A stretch of DNA of 64,000 nt from DATGKK01 sp035294725 (lineage in GTDB: Bacteria; Actinomycetota; Acidimicrobiia; Acidimicrobiales; Bog-793): NCBI GenBank assembly GCA_035294725.1, contig DATGKK010000145.1:25636-89635 (forward strand). The letters are read 5' to 3'. The stretch's first letter is position 1. Each line of letters starts with the position of its first letter. The notes below the pieces were generated by a model. It made no database searches, was not told where the DNA came from, and worked only from the letters and a program-made list of their open reading frames with translations. The translations under genes were made by a program, and so were the position numbers. Shown piece by piece: positions 10,209 through 17,514 of the stretch.

Positions 10209-11408
10209 TCAGGACCCCGACCGCGCTGCCTCGGCCAACACGCCGGCGCTCGGGCGCACCTTCCGGTCCATGTCGAGGAGCCCGAAGCTCACGTCGTAGC
10301 CGTGCAGCCACTCGTAGTTGTCCACCGCGGTCCAGTGGAACAGGCCCCGCAGGTCGACTCCACGCTTGAGGGCGTCGTGGGCGACCTCGAGGCACCGGCG
10401 GAGGTAGGCAGCCCGCTCGTCATCGTCGTCGGTGCCGATGCCGAGCTCCGCAACAAGGAGCGGGGTGCCGGGTAGCTCCTGGTGGAGCCGGTTGAGGACG
10501 AGACCGAGCCCGTCGGCCCAGATGCCGTAGCCGAGAGGTGAGCGGGGTGCTCCGGGGGGATGGACCGTGAGCTGTCCCGCCGCCACCCCCATCGTGGCGT
10601 AGTAGGAGAAGCCGAACAGGTCAAAGGATCGGGCCAGGTCCGGGCGGTCGAGCGGCTCGGCATCTCCGACCCGGAGCACACCGTCCCGGAACAGCTCGAG
10701 CCCCGGGCGCCAGAAGCGGTCGTAGAGGGACTCCACCCTTCGCGCCGTCTCCGGGAGGTCGTCCTGGGCGACGACGTCAGAGAGGCCAAAGATCGAGGCG
10801 ACCGGGCGACCGGTCTCGCGTAGCCGGACCGCGGCCTCGGCGGTCGCAAGCTGGATGTTGCGCTCTGCGGCGGCGGCGAGGGCGGCGTCGTTCGCGCCCG
10901 GCGGCCAGCCTCCCCCGCCGTAGGTGAGGTGGGCGTAGTAGTTCGTCTCGTTGACGGGTTGCCACCCGGCGACGAGATGCCCGAACCGCTCCGCGACGAA
11001 CTCGACGTGACGCGCCCAGGCGCCCGTGCGGTTGCCGTCCTCGAGGAAACCTCCCTCGGCGGCGAACCATGCCGGCAGGGTGAAGTGGTGCAGGCAGACC
11101 CACGGCTCGATGCCCGCGTCCCGTGCGGCGAGAAGGACCTCCTCGTAGTGGGCGACGGCGGCCCCGTCACGGCGTCCGGGCTCCGGCTCGAGACGGGCCC
11201 ACTCCACCGAGAGACGGTGGTGCCTGAGGCCGAGCCCGGCGAGGAGGGCGAAGTCCCCGGCGTACCGTCGCCCGAACCCGTTGCCCTCGCCCGACACAGG
11301 TGCGCGGCCGGCGCGCTCCCAGCCCCCCCAGTCCGATGCCGGTGCCGCTCCCTCGCACTGGGTCGAGGAGGCCGCCGTCCCCCACCAGAACCCATCGGGC
11401 CAGCCCAT
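10209..11408 (-). CDS. Glycoside hydrolase family 1 (beta-glucosidase-like)
   Basis: GH1 enzymes are retaining beta-glycosidases with a TIM-barrel fold. The N-terminus PDGFWWGTAASSTQCEG is the classical GH1 signature, and the C-terminal HWTAVDNYEWLHGY with FGLLDMD is the family's aglycone-site block. The acid/base glutamate is present as VNETNY (normally NEP) and the nucleophile as VAELGIG (normally TENG), so both catalytic residues remain but their surroundings have changed. At 399 residues it is shorter than the usual 440-480, with shortened loops. No signal peptide, so probably cytosolic. It starts at ATG 11408, 6 nt after a TACGCT hexamer. Substrate could be a beta-glucoside, galactoside or another disaccharide. 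Confidence 0.85.
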   Translation of the reverse strand: MGWPDGFWWGTAASSTQCEGAAPASDWGGWERAGRAPVSGEGNGFGRRYAGDFALLAGLGLRHHRLSVEWARLEPEPGRRDGAAVAHYEEVLLAARDAGIEPWVCLHHFTLPAWFAAEGGFLEDGNRTGAWARHVEFVAERFGHLVAGWQPVNETNYYAHLTYGGGGWPPGANDAALAAAAERNIQLATAEAAVRLRETGRPVASIFGLSDVVAQDDLPETARRVESLYDRFWRPGLELFRDGVLRVGDAEPLDRPDLARSFDLFGFSYYATMGVAAGQLTVHPPGAPRSPLGYGIWADGLGLVLNRLHQELPGTPLLVAELGIGTDDDDERAAYLRRCLEVAHDALKRGVDLRGLFHWTAVDNYEWLHGYDVSFGLLDMDRKVRPSAGVLAEAARSGS

Positions 11409-11414
11409 GACGAG

Positions 11415-11420
11415 AGCGTA
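11415..11420 (-). promoter_or_regulatory. -10 hexamer TACGCT, leaderless
   Basis: TACGCT ends exactly 6 nt before the ATG of the GH1 gene, with no ribosome-binding site between. Confidence 0.5.
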
Positions 11421-11971
11421 TGGCCCCGAGCTCCCAAGCGACAGACCGAGGAGGAGTCGACGGAGGTCCTCCCACTTCCGTCCGGCTCTTCACCGGTGAG
11501 GCCCTTCTCAAGCGGGCAAGTCCATGGTCGGCTCTCCGGCGGGATCCCCCTCGGCACGGGGATCGCCGATCGATCCCTGCGTTCGGAGCCACCTCCCGGG
11601 TCGGCGGCCGGATCGGGTTCGCACTGACCGAGCGCTGGCTCGACCTGGCGTGATGCCGAGAGACGACTCCGTGCGATCCATCGTCGAGTTTGGCGCTGGC
11701 GACGAGCTCGTCACGTCCGCCCCCGCCACGAGCGCCGCCCTGATCAGGACCCATGGTGAGACCGACGCACCCGGCCGCCTCGAAGGCGCGCCCGAGACGA
11801 TCCGCCTTCATGCAACCGCATGTCGCTCGGGCCGGCACCCGAGCGCGGCGCGGCACCGCCTCACGGGGCCGACCTTGCTCGTGGTGGCATCCGCTGAAGC
11901 GCCTTTCGCTTCGTCGTCCTCGATCAGGCCTTCAAGAGGGCAAGCGACGAGCAGCCTCGCCGCCCGCGCGG
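11421..11971. other. Intergenic stretch with no supported gene
   Basis: About 550 bp lie between the divergent GH1 and alpha/beta-hydrolase genes. Short open frames run through it because of the G+C content, but none has a recognisable protein, start signal or repeat. I see no RNA gene. Confidence 0.5.
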
Positions 11972-11977
11972 TACAAC
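11972..11977 (+). promoter_or_regulatory. -10 hexamer TACAAC, leaderless
   Basis: TACAAC ends 6 nt before ATG 11984; its last base departs from TANNNT, but the spacing is that of the other leaderless genes here. Confidence 0.4.
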
Positions 11978-11983
11978 TGCGGC

Positions 11984-12811
11984 ATGCCCACGACTGCGAA
12001 CGGCGACGTCACGATCTACTACGAGACGTTCGGCTCGGAGGAGGATCCCGTGCTGCTGCTCGTGAACGGGCTCGGCAGCCAGTGCATCAACTACAAGCCG
12101 GAGCTCTGTCAGAAGTTCGTCAACCGGGGGCTTCGCGTGGTCCGCTTCGACAACCGCGACGTTGGCCTGTCGAGCCATCTGAAGGGCGGGCCGAAGTACA
12201 CGATCGAGGACATGGCCACGGACGGCATCGCCGTGCTCGATGCCGTCGGCGCGGACCGAGCCCACCTCGCCGGATGGTCCATGGGCGGCATGATCGTCCA
12301 GGCGATGGCCATCCACCACCCGGACAGGGTGCTCTCGATGACGTCGGTGATGTCGGCGCCGGGACCACTCACCGGCGAGCGGGATCCCGCCGTCGTTGCC
12401 GCCTTCACAGCTCCACCGGCGGTCACGCGCGACCAGGCCGCCGAGCAGGCCCTCGCCGGGCTGCGAGCGTGGGGCAGCCCAGCGTGCTACGACGTCGACC
12501 GCATCACGGCCGACGCCTACGCCGCATTCGACCGAGCGTGGGACCCGGAGGGACGCGCTCGTCAGGCGATGGCCATCGCTTCCTCGCCGTCGCGCGTGGA
12601 GCTGCTCGGCTCGCTCCGGGTCCCGGCGCTGGTGATCCACGGGGACGCCGACCGGCTTGTGCCGCTCGAGCTCGGCCGGGCAACGGCGGCAGCCATCCCG
12701 GGAGCCCGGCTGGAGATCATCGAGGGAATGGGGCACGACTACCCGCCGGCGTACTGGGACCGGCTCGTCGATCTCATCGCGACTCACGCCGAATCGGTGC
12801 AAGGTGGGTGA
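11984..12811 (+). CDS. Alpha/beta-fold hydrolase
   Basis: A 275-residue serine hydrolase of the alpha/beta superfamily (haloperoxidase/esterase/RdmC-like branch), probably cytosolic. The oxyanion region LVNGLGSQ, the conserved RFDNRDVGLSSH, the nucleophile elbow GWSMGGM (Ser near residue 101), the acid in HGDADRLVP and the histidine in GMGHDYP form a complete triad with a cap domain between. The ATG at 11984 is chosen because the protein family begins about here and a TACAAC element lies 6 nt upstream. It stands alone, 87 bp before the ABC exporter genes. Substrate is not deducible; an ester or methyl ester is most common in this branch. Confidence 0.82.
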   Translation: MPTTANGDVTIYYETFGSEEDPVLLLVNGLGSQCINYKPELCQKFVNRGLRVVRFDNRDVGLSSHLKGGPKYTIEDMATDGIAVLDAVGADRAHLAGWSMGGMIVQAMAIHHPDRVLSMTSVMSAPGPLTGERDPAVVAAFTAPPAVTRDQAAEQALAGLRAWGSPACYDVDRITADAYAAFDRAWDPEGRARQAMAIASSPSRVELLGSLRVPALVIHGDADRLVPLELGRATAAAIPGARLEIIEGMGHDYPPAYWDRLVDLIATHAESVQGG

Positions 12812-12886
12812 GGCGCCCTGGATCCGGCGGCCCACGCCGCGGTGGACTGGCTGGCTCGTGATACCCGGCAAGGCCTCTGTCTGAAC

Positions 12887-12892
12887 TACGGT
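12887..12892 (+). promoter_or_regulatory. -10 hexamer TACGGT, leaderless
   Basis: TACGGT ends 6 nt before ATG 12899. This favours 12899 over the ATG 4 nt earlier, which is in another frame. Confidence 0.5.
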
Positions 12893-12898
12893 TCATGA

Positions 12899-14260
12899 AT
12901 GGCCGGGGCCCTGCTCGGCAGCGCTGGCACTCACGATGTCACTCTTGCTGCCATTGCCGTCACGACTGGCCCGGTGCGCCACACCCACTTCCGCATCGGC
13001 TTCCTCGTCGTCATCCTCGTCGTGCTCGCAGTGATCGTGTACCTCGTCGTCCGCTCCCGGGAGCGGCGCAGCCACCATCACGGCCAGGGCGACGACTCCT
13101 GGGCACGACAGCCTCCTCCTGGCTACGGCGACCCGCCGAGCGTCGGTGGCGCGCCCCTCTCCGGGGACGGGGCGAGACCGCCAGCTCCGCCTGGGGGTGA
13201 GGCGCCCCCCTTCACGCGCGGGGCGGACGGCACCGCGCCGGCACCGGTTGGGTCTCCGCTCCCTTCCTCACCCCCGGTGGCGGCTCCGCGCCCGCGCCGG
13301 CAGGTTCGGCTCGAAGGCGAGCCGGCGGAGGGCTGGGCCGTCGAGACGACGGGTCTCACGAAGCGCTTCGGTTCCAATGTCGCCGTCGACCACGTCGACC
13401 TTCGCGTCCCTCGCGGGGTGGCCTTCGGCTATCTCGGCCCGAACGGCGCCGGGAAGACGACACTCATCCGGACGCTGCTCGGCCTGACGAAGGCGGACGG
13501 AGGGACGATGTCGCTGCTTGGTGAGCCCGTGCCGGCTAGGCGCCGCGAGGCGCTCGCGAAGGTTGGGGCGATCGTCGATGAGCCGCGCTTCTTCGGGCAT
13601 CTCACGGGGCGGGAGAACCTGCTCATGCTTGCGGCTGCTCGAGGCGGTGGGGCCGAAGCCCGGATCGTGCCCTCGCTCGAGCGGGTCGGGCTCGCCGGAC
13701 GCGCTGATGACAAGGTGCGCCAGTACTCGATGGGGATGCGCCAGCGTCTCGGCGTCGCAGCCTGCCTCCTCGGCGACCCGGAGTTGCTCATCCTGGACGA
13801 GCCGATGAACGGGCTCGATCCTGCCGGGATGCACGAGATGCGGGCTCTCATCTTGAGTTTCGTGGACGAGGGACGGACCGTCGTGCTCTCCTCCCATCTG
13901 CTCGACGAGGTGGAGCGAACCTGCGACGCCGTCGCCATCGTCGACCGTGGCCACATCGTCCGTCAGGGGCCGATCGACGAGCTGGTCCGGGGGGCCGGCT
14001 CCAGCGTGCTCCGGGTCGAGTGCGCCGAGCCGGAGGAGGCCGCTCGTCTCCTGCGAGCGGCCGGCGTCTCAGGCGACGCCACTCCGACTGGGATCGGGGT
14101 CGACGTCGCGCTCCCGCCCGATGCCGGGCGGGAGTTCATCGCCGAGGTGAACCGGATCCTTGTCGAGGGCCGCATCCCCGTCTACGGCCTCCAGGAGATG
14201 CGCACCTCCCTTGAAGAGTGGTTCCTCTCGGTCACGAGCCGCCTCGGAGCACCCCAGTGA
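12899..14260 (+). CDS. ABC transporter ATP-binding protein with N-terminal membrane anchor
   Basis: This is the ATPase of a two-gene ABC exporter. Residues about 30-55 (FRIGFLVVILVVLAVIVYLVV) form a transmembrane helix, followed by a basic His-rich patch and a Pro/Gly/Ala-rich linker to about residue 140. The ABC domain then follows with Walker A GPNGAGKTT near 183, the signature QYSMGMRQRLG, Walker B LLILDEPMNGLD and switch His in LSSHLL. The C-terminal extension resembles drug/lantibiotic exporter ATPases. A TM-anchored ATPase of this class is unusual; family members normally start just before the ABC domain, around residue 140. The stop overlaps the permease GTG as GTGA. The start rests on the -10 hexamer at 12887. 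Confidence 0.85.
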   Translation: MAGALLGSAGTHDVTLAAIAVTTGPVRHTHFRIGFLVVILVVLAVIVYLVVRSRERRSHHHGQGDDSWARQPPPGYGDPPSVGGAPLSGDGARPPAPPGGEAPPFTRGADGTAPAPVGSPLPSSPPVAAPRPRRQVRLEGEPAEGWAVETTGLTKRFGSNVAVDHVDLRVPRGVAFGYLGPNGAGKTTLIRTLLGLTKADGGTMSLLGEPVPARRREALAKVGAIVDEPRFFGHLTGRENLLMLAAARGGGAEARIVPSLERVGLAGRADDKVRQYSMGMRQRLGVAACLLGDPELLILDEPMNGLDPAGMHEMRALILSFVDEGRTVVLSSHLLDEVERTCDAVAIVDRGHIVRQGPIDELVRGAGSSVLRVECAEPEEAARLLRAAGVSGDATPTGIGVDVALPPDAGREFIAEVNRILVEGRIPVYGLQEMRTSLEEWFLSVTSRLGAPQ

Positions 14261-15312
14261 CCTGGGCGCTCGTCAGGACAAAGCTCTTAGAGCTCCGCCG
14301 GCGCCGTGGGCTCATGGTGGTGACGGCGCTGCTGACGATCGGTCTTCCCGTCATCGTCCTCGGGCTCCGCCTCGCATTCCATGCCGCCGACCCGAAGAGC
14401 TACGGACCGGCAGGCAGTCCGGGAGTCTTCACGGCACTCGTAGAGGTCATGGCCGAGTTCGGCTTCATCATCGCCGCCGTCGTCGGTGCCACCGCCAGCA
14501 CGTCGGACCTGAGCGAGGGCATGTTCCGCCACCTCGTCATCACCGGCCGCTCCCGACTCGCGCTCTACTTCAGCAGGCTCCCGTCCGCCTCGGTGATCGT
14601 GCTGCCGCTCGTGGCAGTCGGGTTCGCCGCCCTCAGCTTCGTCACCGCGTACGCCGGGACCCCGCAGCCGGCAACGGTCAGCATCAATGGCGTCAACATC
14701 CCGGCTCACTTGAACGAGCCAGAGCTGGTGCAGTGGGCTGCCGCACATCCCGTGCAAGCGGCGCTCGCAACGGGGAGCGTCTCGGTCAGTTCGGCGAGCG
14801 CTAGTTCGGGCGGGCAGGCAGTGTCCGTCCGTCCGGGCCGGCTCGGCAAGGGGGGGCTCCACGCCCTTTACGCCGCGTACCTCACCCTCGAGGCGACGCA
14901 GGGCAATCCCACAGCCAGCGACATGACGAAGATCGGGCTCTGGCTCGAGCTCGACGTCTTCGTCGGCCTCGTGGTCGGTCTCGGTGTCGGCTCCGTGCTC
15001 GGCCAGCGCACCCTCTCCACGGTGCTGATCATCGTGCTCCAGATCATCATCACACCGATCTTTGCTGCGCACGTCATCCCCTACTTCCTGAACGGGCAGC
15101 GCATCGTCGTCGGAGTGGCCCTCGACCAGCTGCGTCCTGCATTTCTCAACCCACCGACCTTCATCGGCCACCGCGTGCGGGGCGCCATTCTCGGCAGGTC
15201 AGGGCTGGAGATCCCCCCGATGCCGACGTGGGCGATGGTCCTCGTCATCGTGGGCTGGGTCGTCGGCTGGACTGGGCTCGGTGCCTGGAGGATGGCCACC
15301 CGCGACGCCTGA
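14257..15312 (+). CDS. ABC-2 type transporter permease
   Basis: A 351-residue membrane protein translated from GTG 14257, which overlaps the ATPase stop by 4 nt. It begins with the short cytoplasmic amphipathic segment typical of ABC-2 permeases (TKLLELRRRRGLM), then a first membrane helix (VVTALLTIGLPVIVLGL). A long extracellular-type insert of about 100 residues (AGTPQPATVSINGVNIPAHL onward) separates helices 3 and 4, and a cluster of hydrophobic helices follows at the C-terminus. With the ATPase before it, it should form an exporter or a membrane-remodelling complex. The substrate is unknown. Confidence 0.82.
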   Translation: MTWALVRTKLLELRRRRGLMVVTALLTIGLPVIVLGLRLAFHAADPKSYGPAGSPGVFTALVEVMAEFGFIIAAVVGATASTSDLSEGMFRHLVITGRSRLALYFSRLPSASVIVLPLVAVGFAALSFVTAYAGTPQPATVSINGVNIPAHLNEPELVQWAAAHPVQAALATGSVSVSSASASSGGQAVSVRPGRLGKGGLHALYAAYLTLEATQGNPTASDMTKIGLWLELDVFVGLVVGLGVGSVLGQRTLSTVLIIVLQIIITPIFAAHVIPYFLNGQRIVVGVALDQLRPAFLNPPTFIGHRVRGAILGRSGLEIPPMPTWAMVLVIVGWVVGWTGLGAWRMATRDA

Positions 15313-15421
15313 GTGAGGCAGCCGAGGTCCGACGAGTTGGCACCGAGCACGGTGAGCGCGCCTTCGCGGTCGTCACACGCACGACGTGGTGGAGCCTTAC
15401 TGTCGCCACCCGCCGAGATGC

Positions 15422-15724
15422 TCACTGTTGTTGCAGTTGCCGCTCCAGCGACTCGACTTTCGAGTGCAGCGCGTCGGTCGCCGAGGGCCGGTAGTCGATC
15501 TTGATCACGACGCCCACTCTCGGTGCCCTCTCGCCGACCTTCATCACGCAGGCCTTCACGAGCGACATCACCTCGTCCCATTCGCCCTCGACGTTGGTGA
15601 ACATGGCGTTGGTCTCGTTGGGCAGGCCGCTCTCACGCACGAGCCGCACCGCGTCGGCGACGTAGGGTGCGACCGACTCGCCGACGCCATCTCCGCTCGG
15701 AGTGATGGAAAAGGCTGCGATCAT
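15422..15724 (-). CDS. MTH1187/UPF0045 thiamine-binding family protein
   Basis: A 100-residue ferredoxin-like-fold protein of the MTH1187/YkoF-related family, whose members bind thiamine or related ligands as oligomers in the cytosol. The N-terminus MIAAFSITPSG with GVGESVAPYVADAVRLVRESG and the NETNAMFTNVEGEWDEVMSLVK block are diagnostic. The C-terminus ends in a predicted helix with a Gln-rich tail. It begins at ATG 15724, 6 nt after AAGAAT, and shares a 49-bp divergent gap with the aldolase gene. The physiological role is uncertain in all species. Confidence 0.8.
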   Translation of the reverse strand: MIAAFSITPSGDGVGESVAPYVADAVRLVRESGLPNETNAMFTNVEGEWDEVMSLVKACVMKVGERAPRVGVVIKIDYRPSATDALHSKVESLERQLQQQ

Positions 15725-15730
15725 GCCTGC

Positions 15731-15736
15731 ATTCTT
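15731..15736 (-). promoter_or_regulatory. -10 hexamer AAGAAT
   Basis: AAGAAT ends 6 nt before ATG 15724. It fits the NANNNT core seen at other starts in the window but lacks the first T. Confidence 0.35.
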
Positions 15737-15773
15737 GCCGCCTGGCGCTGCTCCGGCGTGACAGGCTGTCGAG

Positions 15774-16577
15774 GTGACCGCGAGCTCGCCCGGATCGCCT
15801 GCCGCTCCGCTCTTTCGAGGAGTCGGAGTGGCCCTCGTCACTTTGTTCAACGAGGACGGGAGCGTCGACGCGGCCGCCACGGCGGCGCTCGCCGAGCGGC
15901 TCGTCGGCCTCGGAGTGCGGGCGGTTCTCGTCGCCGGTTCGACCGGCGAAGCCGCCACTCTCGCGCCCGAGGAGCGGACGGCCCTTGTTCAGGCGGTGCG
16001 AGCGGTCCTACCCCCAAGCTCGGGAGTGCCGCTCCTCGCCGGCACTGGCGCTCCTAGCGCGAAGCAGGCTGCGGAGCTGAGCCGCCGCGCAAAGGGAGAC
16101 GGCGCCGACGCAGTTCTCGCGCTCTCTCCGCCGGGGAGCGAGGACCTCCCCGGCTACTACGAGACGGTCGCGAGCGCAGCGACACCGCTCCCGGTCCTCG
16201 GGTACCACTTCCCCTCTGTGTCCAGCCCCGGCATCCCGATCGAGTTGCTCGACCGTCTTCCAATCGACGGCCTGAAGGATTCGACCGCCGATGCCGACCG
16301 GCTCTTCCGGACGGCGACCTGCTGGGACCGGCCTCTTTACACGGGCTCGTCAGCTCTCGTCGCCCTCGCTGGCGCGGTCGGTGTAGCTGGGGCCATCCTC
16401 GCGCTCGCCAACGCCCGCCCCGAGCTCTGCCAGCAGGGTTTCGCGGGCTCGCTCGAGGCGCAGCGTGAGCTTGTGGCGGACCACCTTGCTGCAAAAGCTG
16501 CCTTCCCTGCTGGCATCAAGGGCCTCACGTCCGAACGCTTCGGCACCTCGCGAGCGGCTCGTTTAGCAGGTCCCTGA
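15774..16577 (+). CDS. DapA/NanA-superfamily class I aldolase
   Basis: A 267-residue TIM-barrel aldolase of the dihydrodipicolinate synthase / N-acetylneuraminate lyase superfamily. It has the GSTGEA pyruvate-carboxylate loop near residue 47, the catalytic tyrosine in GYHFPS and the Schiff-base lysine in GLKDST near 165. The arginine that follows the tyrosine motif in true DHDPS (YNVPGRT) is absent and the protein is about 25 residues short, so lysine synthesis is not assured. A 2-keto-3-deoxygluconate aldolase or another pyruvate aldolase is equally possible. GTG 15774 follows CAGGCT by 6 nt. It converges on the repeat-protein remnant. Confidence 0.78.
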   Translation: MTASSPGSPAAPLFRGVGVALVTLFNEDGSVDAAATAALAERLVGLGVRAVLVAGSTGEAATLAPEERTALVQAVRAVLPPSSGVPLLAGTGAPSAKQAAELSRRAKGDGADAVLALSPPGSEDLPGYYETVASAATPLPVLGYHFPSVSSPGIPIELLDRLPIDGLKDSTADADRLFRTATCWDRPLYTGSSALVALAGAVGVAGAILALANARPELCQQGFAGSLEAQRELVADHLAAKAAFPAGIKGLTSERFGTSRAARLAGP

Positions 16578-16595
16578 GGTAGTCGCGACCTCAGG
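16573..16595. terminator. Inverted repeat at end of the aldolase gene
   Basis: CCTGAGGT and ACCTCAGG form an 8-bp stem with a 7-nt loop, overlapping the aldolase stop codon. A third copy of ACCTCAGG lies at 16609-16616. No U tract, so it may be a terminator or a protein site. Confidence 0.4.
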
Positions 16596-16611
16596 TGCCT
16601 ACTGGTGCACC

Positions 16612-17415
16612 TCAGGTGTAGAAGTAGCGATCCGCGCTCGCCGCGGCCGAGGTGCCGCCGGCCGCCGTCACGGTCACGTACACCGTGCCCGAGACGGCCG
16701 GGGCGGTCACCTTGATCTCGGTCGAAGAGGCCCGGTCGTCGATCTTCGCGAGGTGGCTCCCGAAGTGGACGGGGACGTAGGTGTGCTCGTTGGAGCTACG
16801 ACGTGGCCGAGGTGCCGGCCGGTGTCCTCACCGGCGCGGTCCCTGCCGGGCTCGTCGCGCAGGAGGTCTGCGTGCACGAGACGCCGGCCGCCGGGCTCGT
16901 CCCGAAGTCGACCGCGGTTGCCCCTTAAGGTTCTCCCCGCTGATCGTGGCGCCGGTGCCCCCAGACGCCGGTCCAGAGGTCGGGCTGATCGAGGTGACGA
17001 CGGGGGGATCGAGCTCGAGGGCGTTCCGACCATCACCTGCCCTTCGGAGCTGAGGGCGGCACAGAAGGTCGCCGAGGGGCACGAGACCGAGACGATGCCG
17101 CGACCGTTCGAGTCGATCGCCACCGGGGTCGACCAGGTCGATCCGTTGAAGGTGAGTGCGTTGCCGCTCCCGTCGATCGCGGCCGAGAGGGCGGTCGAGG
17201 GACAAGAGACCGAGCTCAGGGCTACCGAGGTGTCGACCCTCACAGGCTGCGACCATGCCGCACCGTCGTAGGTGACCACGTTGCCGGCGCGATCCACCGC
17301 GCCGCAGACGTTTGCGGAGGCAGACGAGTCGAGTCCAGCCCGCTGTTCGGGTCGATGCTCGCTGACGCCGACCACGAGAGCCAGTGGAGGTGAGGGTGTT
17401 TAGGTCAATGCCGGC
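16612..17415 (-). pseudogene. Decayed Cys-pair repeat protein with C-terminal IPT/TIG domain
   Basis: Reading leftward, coding similarity jumps between frames at least four times. Repeat units like those of the intact gene upstream can be read (SWSASASIDPNSG, then GAVDRAGNVVTYDGAAWSQP, then VSCPSATFCAALSSEGQVM). An IPT/TIG domain start follows in another frame (SISPTSGPASGGTGATISG). Its continuation VDFGTSPAAGVSCTQTSC is in a third frame, and a last piece ending in ASADRYFYT and TGA is in a fourth. Shifts fall near 17375, 17340, 17015, 16925 and 16800. No start codon or signal peptide is seen, so this is probably the 3' third of the neighbouring gene, broken by indels or by sequence errors. 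TIG domains are immunoglobulin-like surface modules. Confidence 0.7.
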
Positions 17416-17514
17416 GGCTTCGGATCACTCAGATCCGCCCTGGGTGTCCATATCGCTGCCGAACACGGCGCCTGGAGAGGCTCTCGAATCAGTACGAGGG
17501 CTGGTCGTGGCCGG

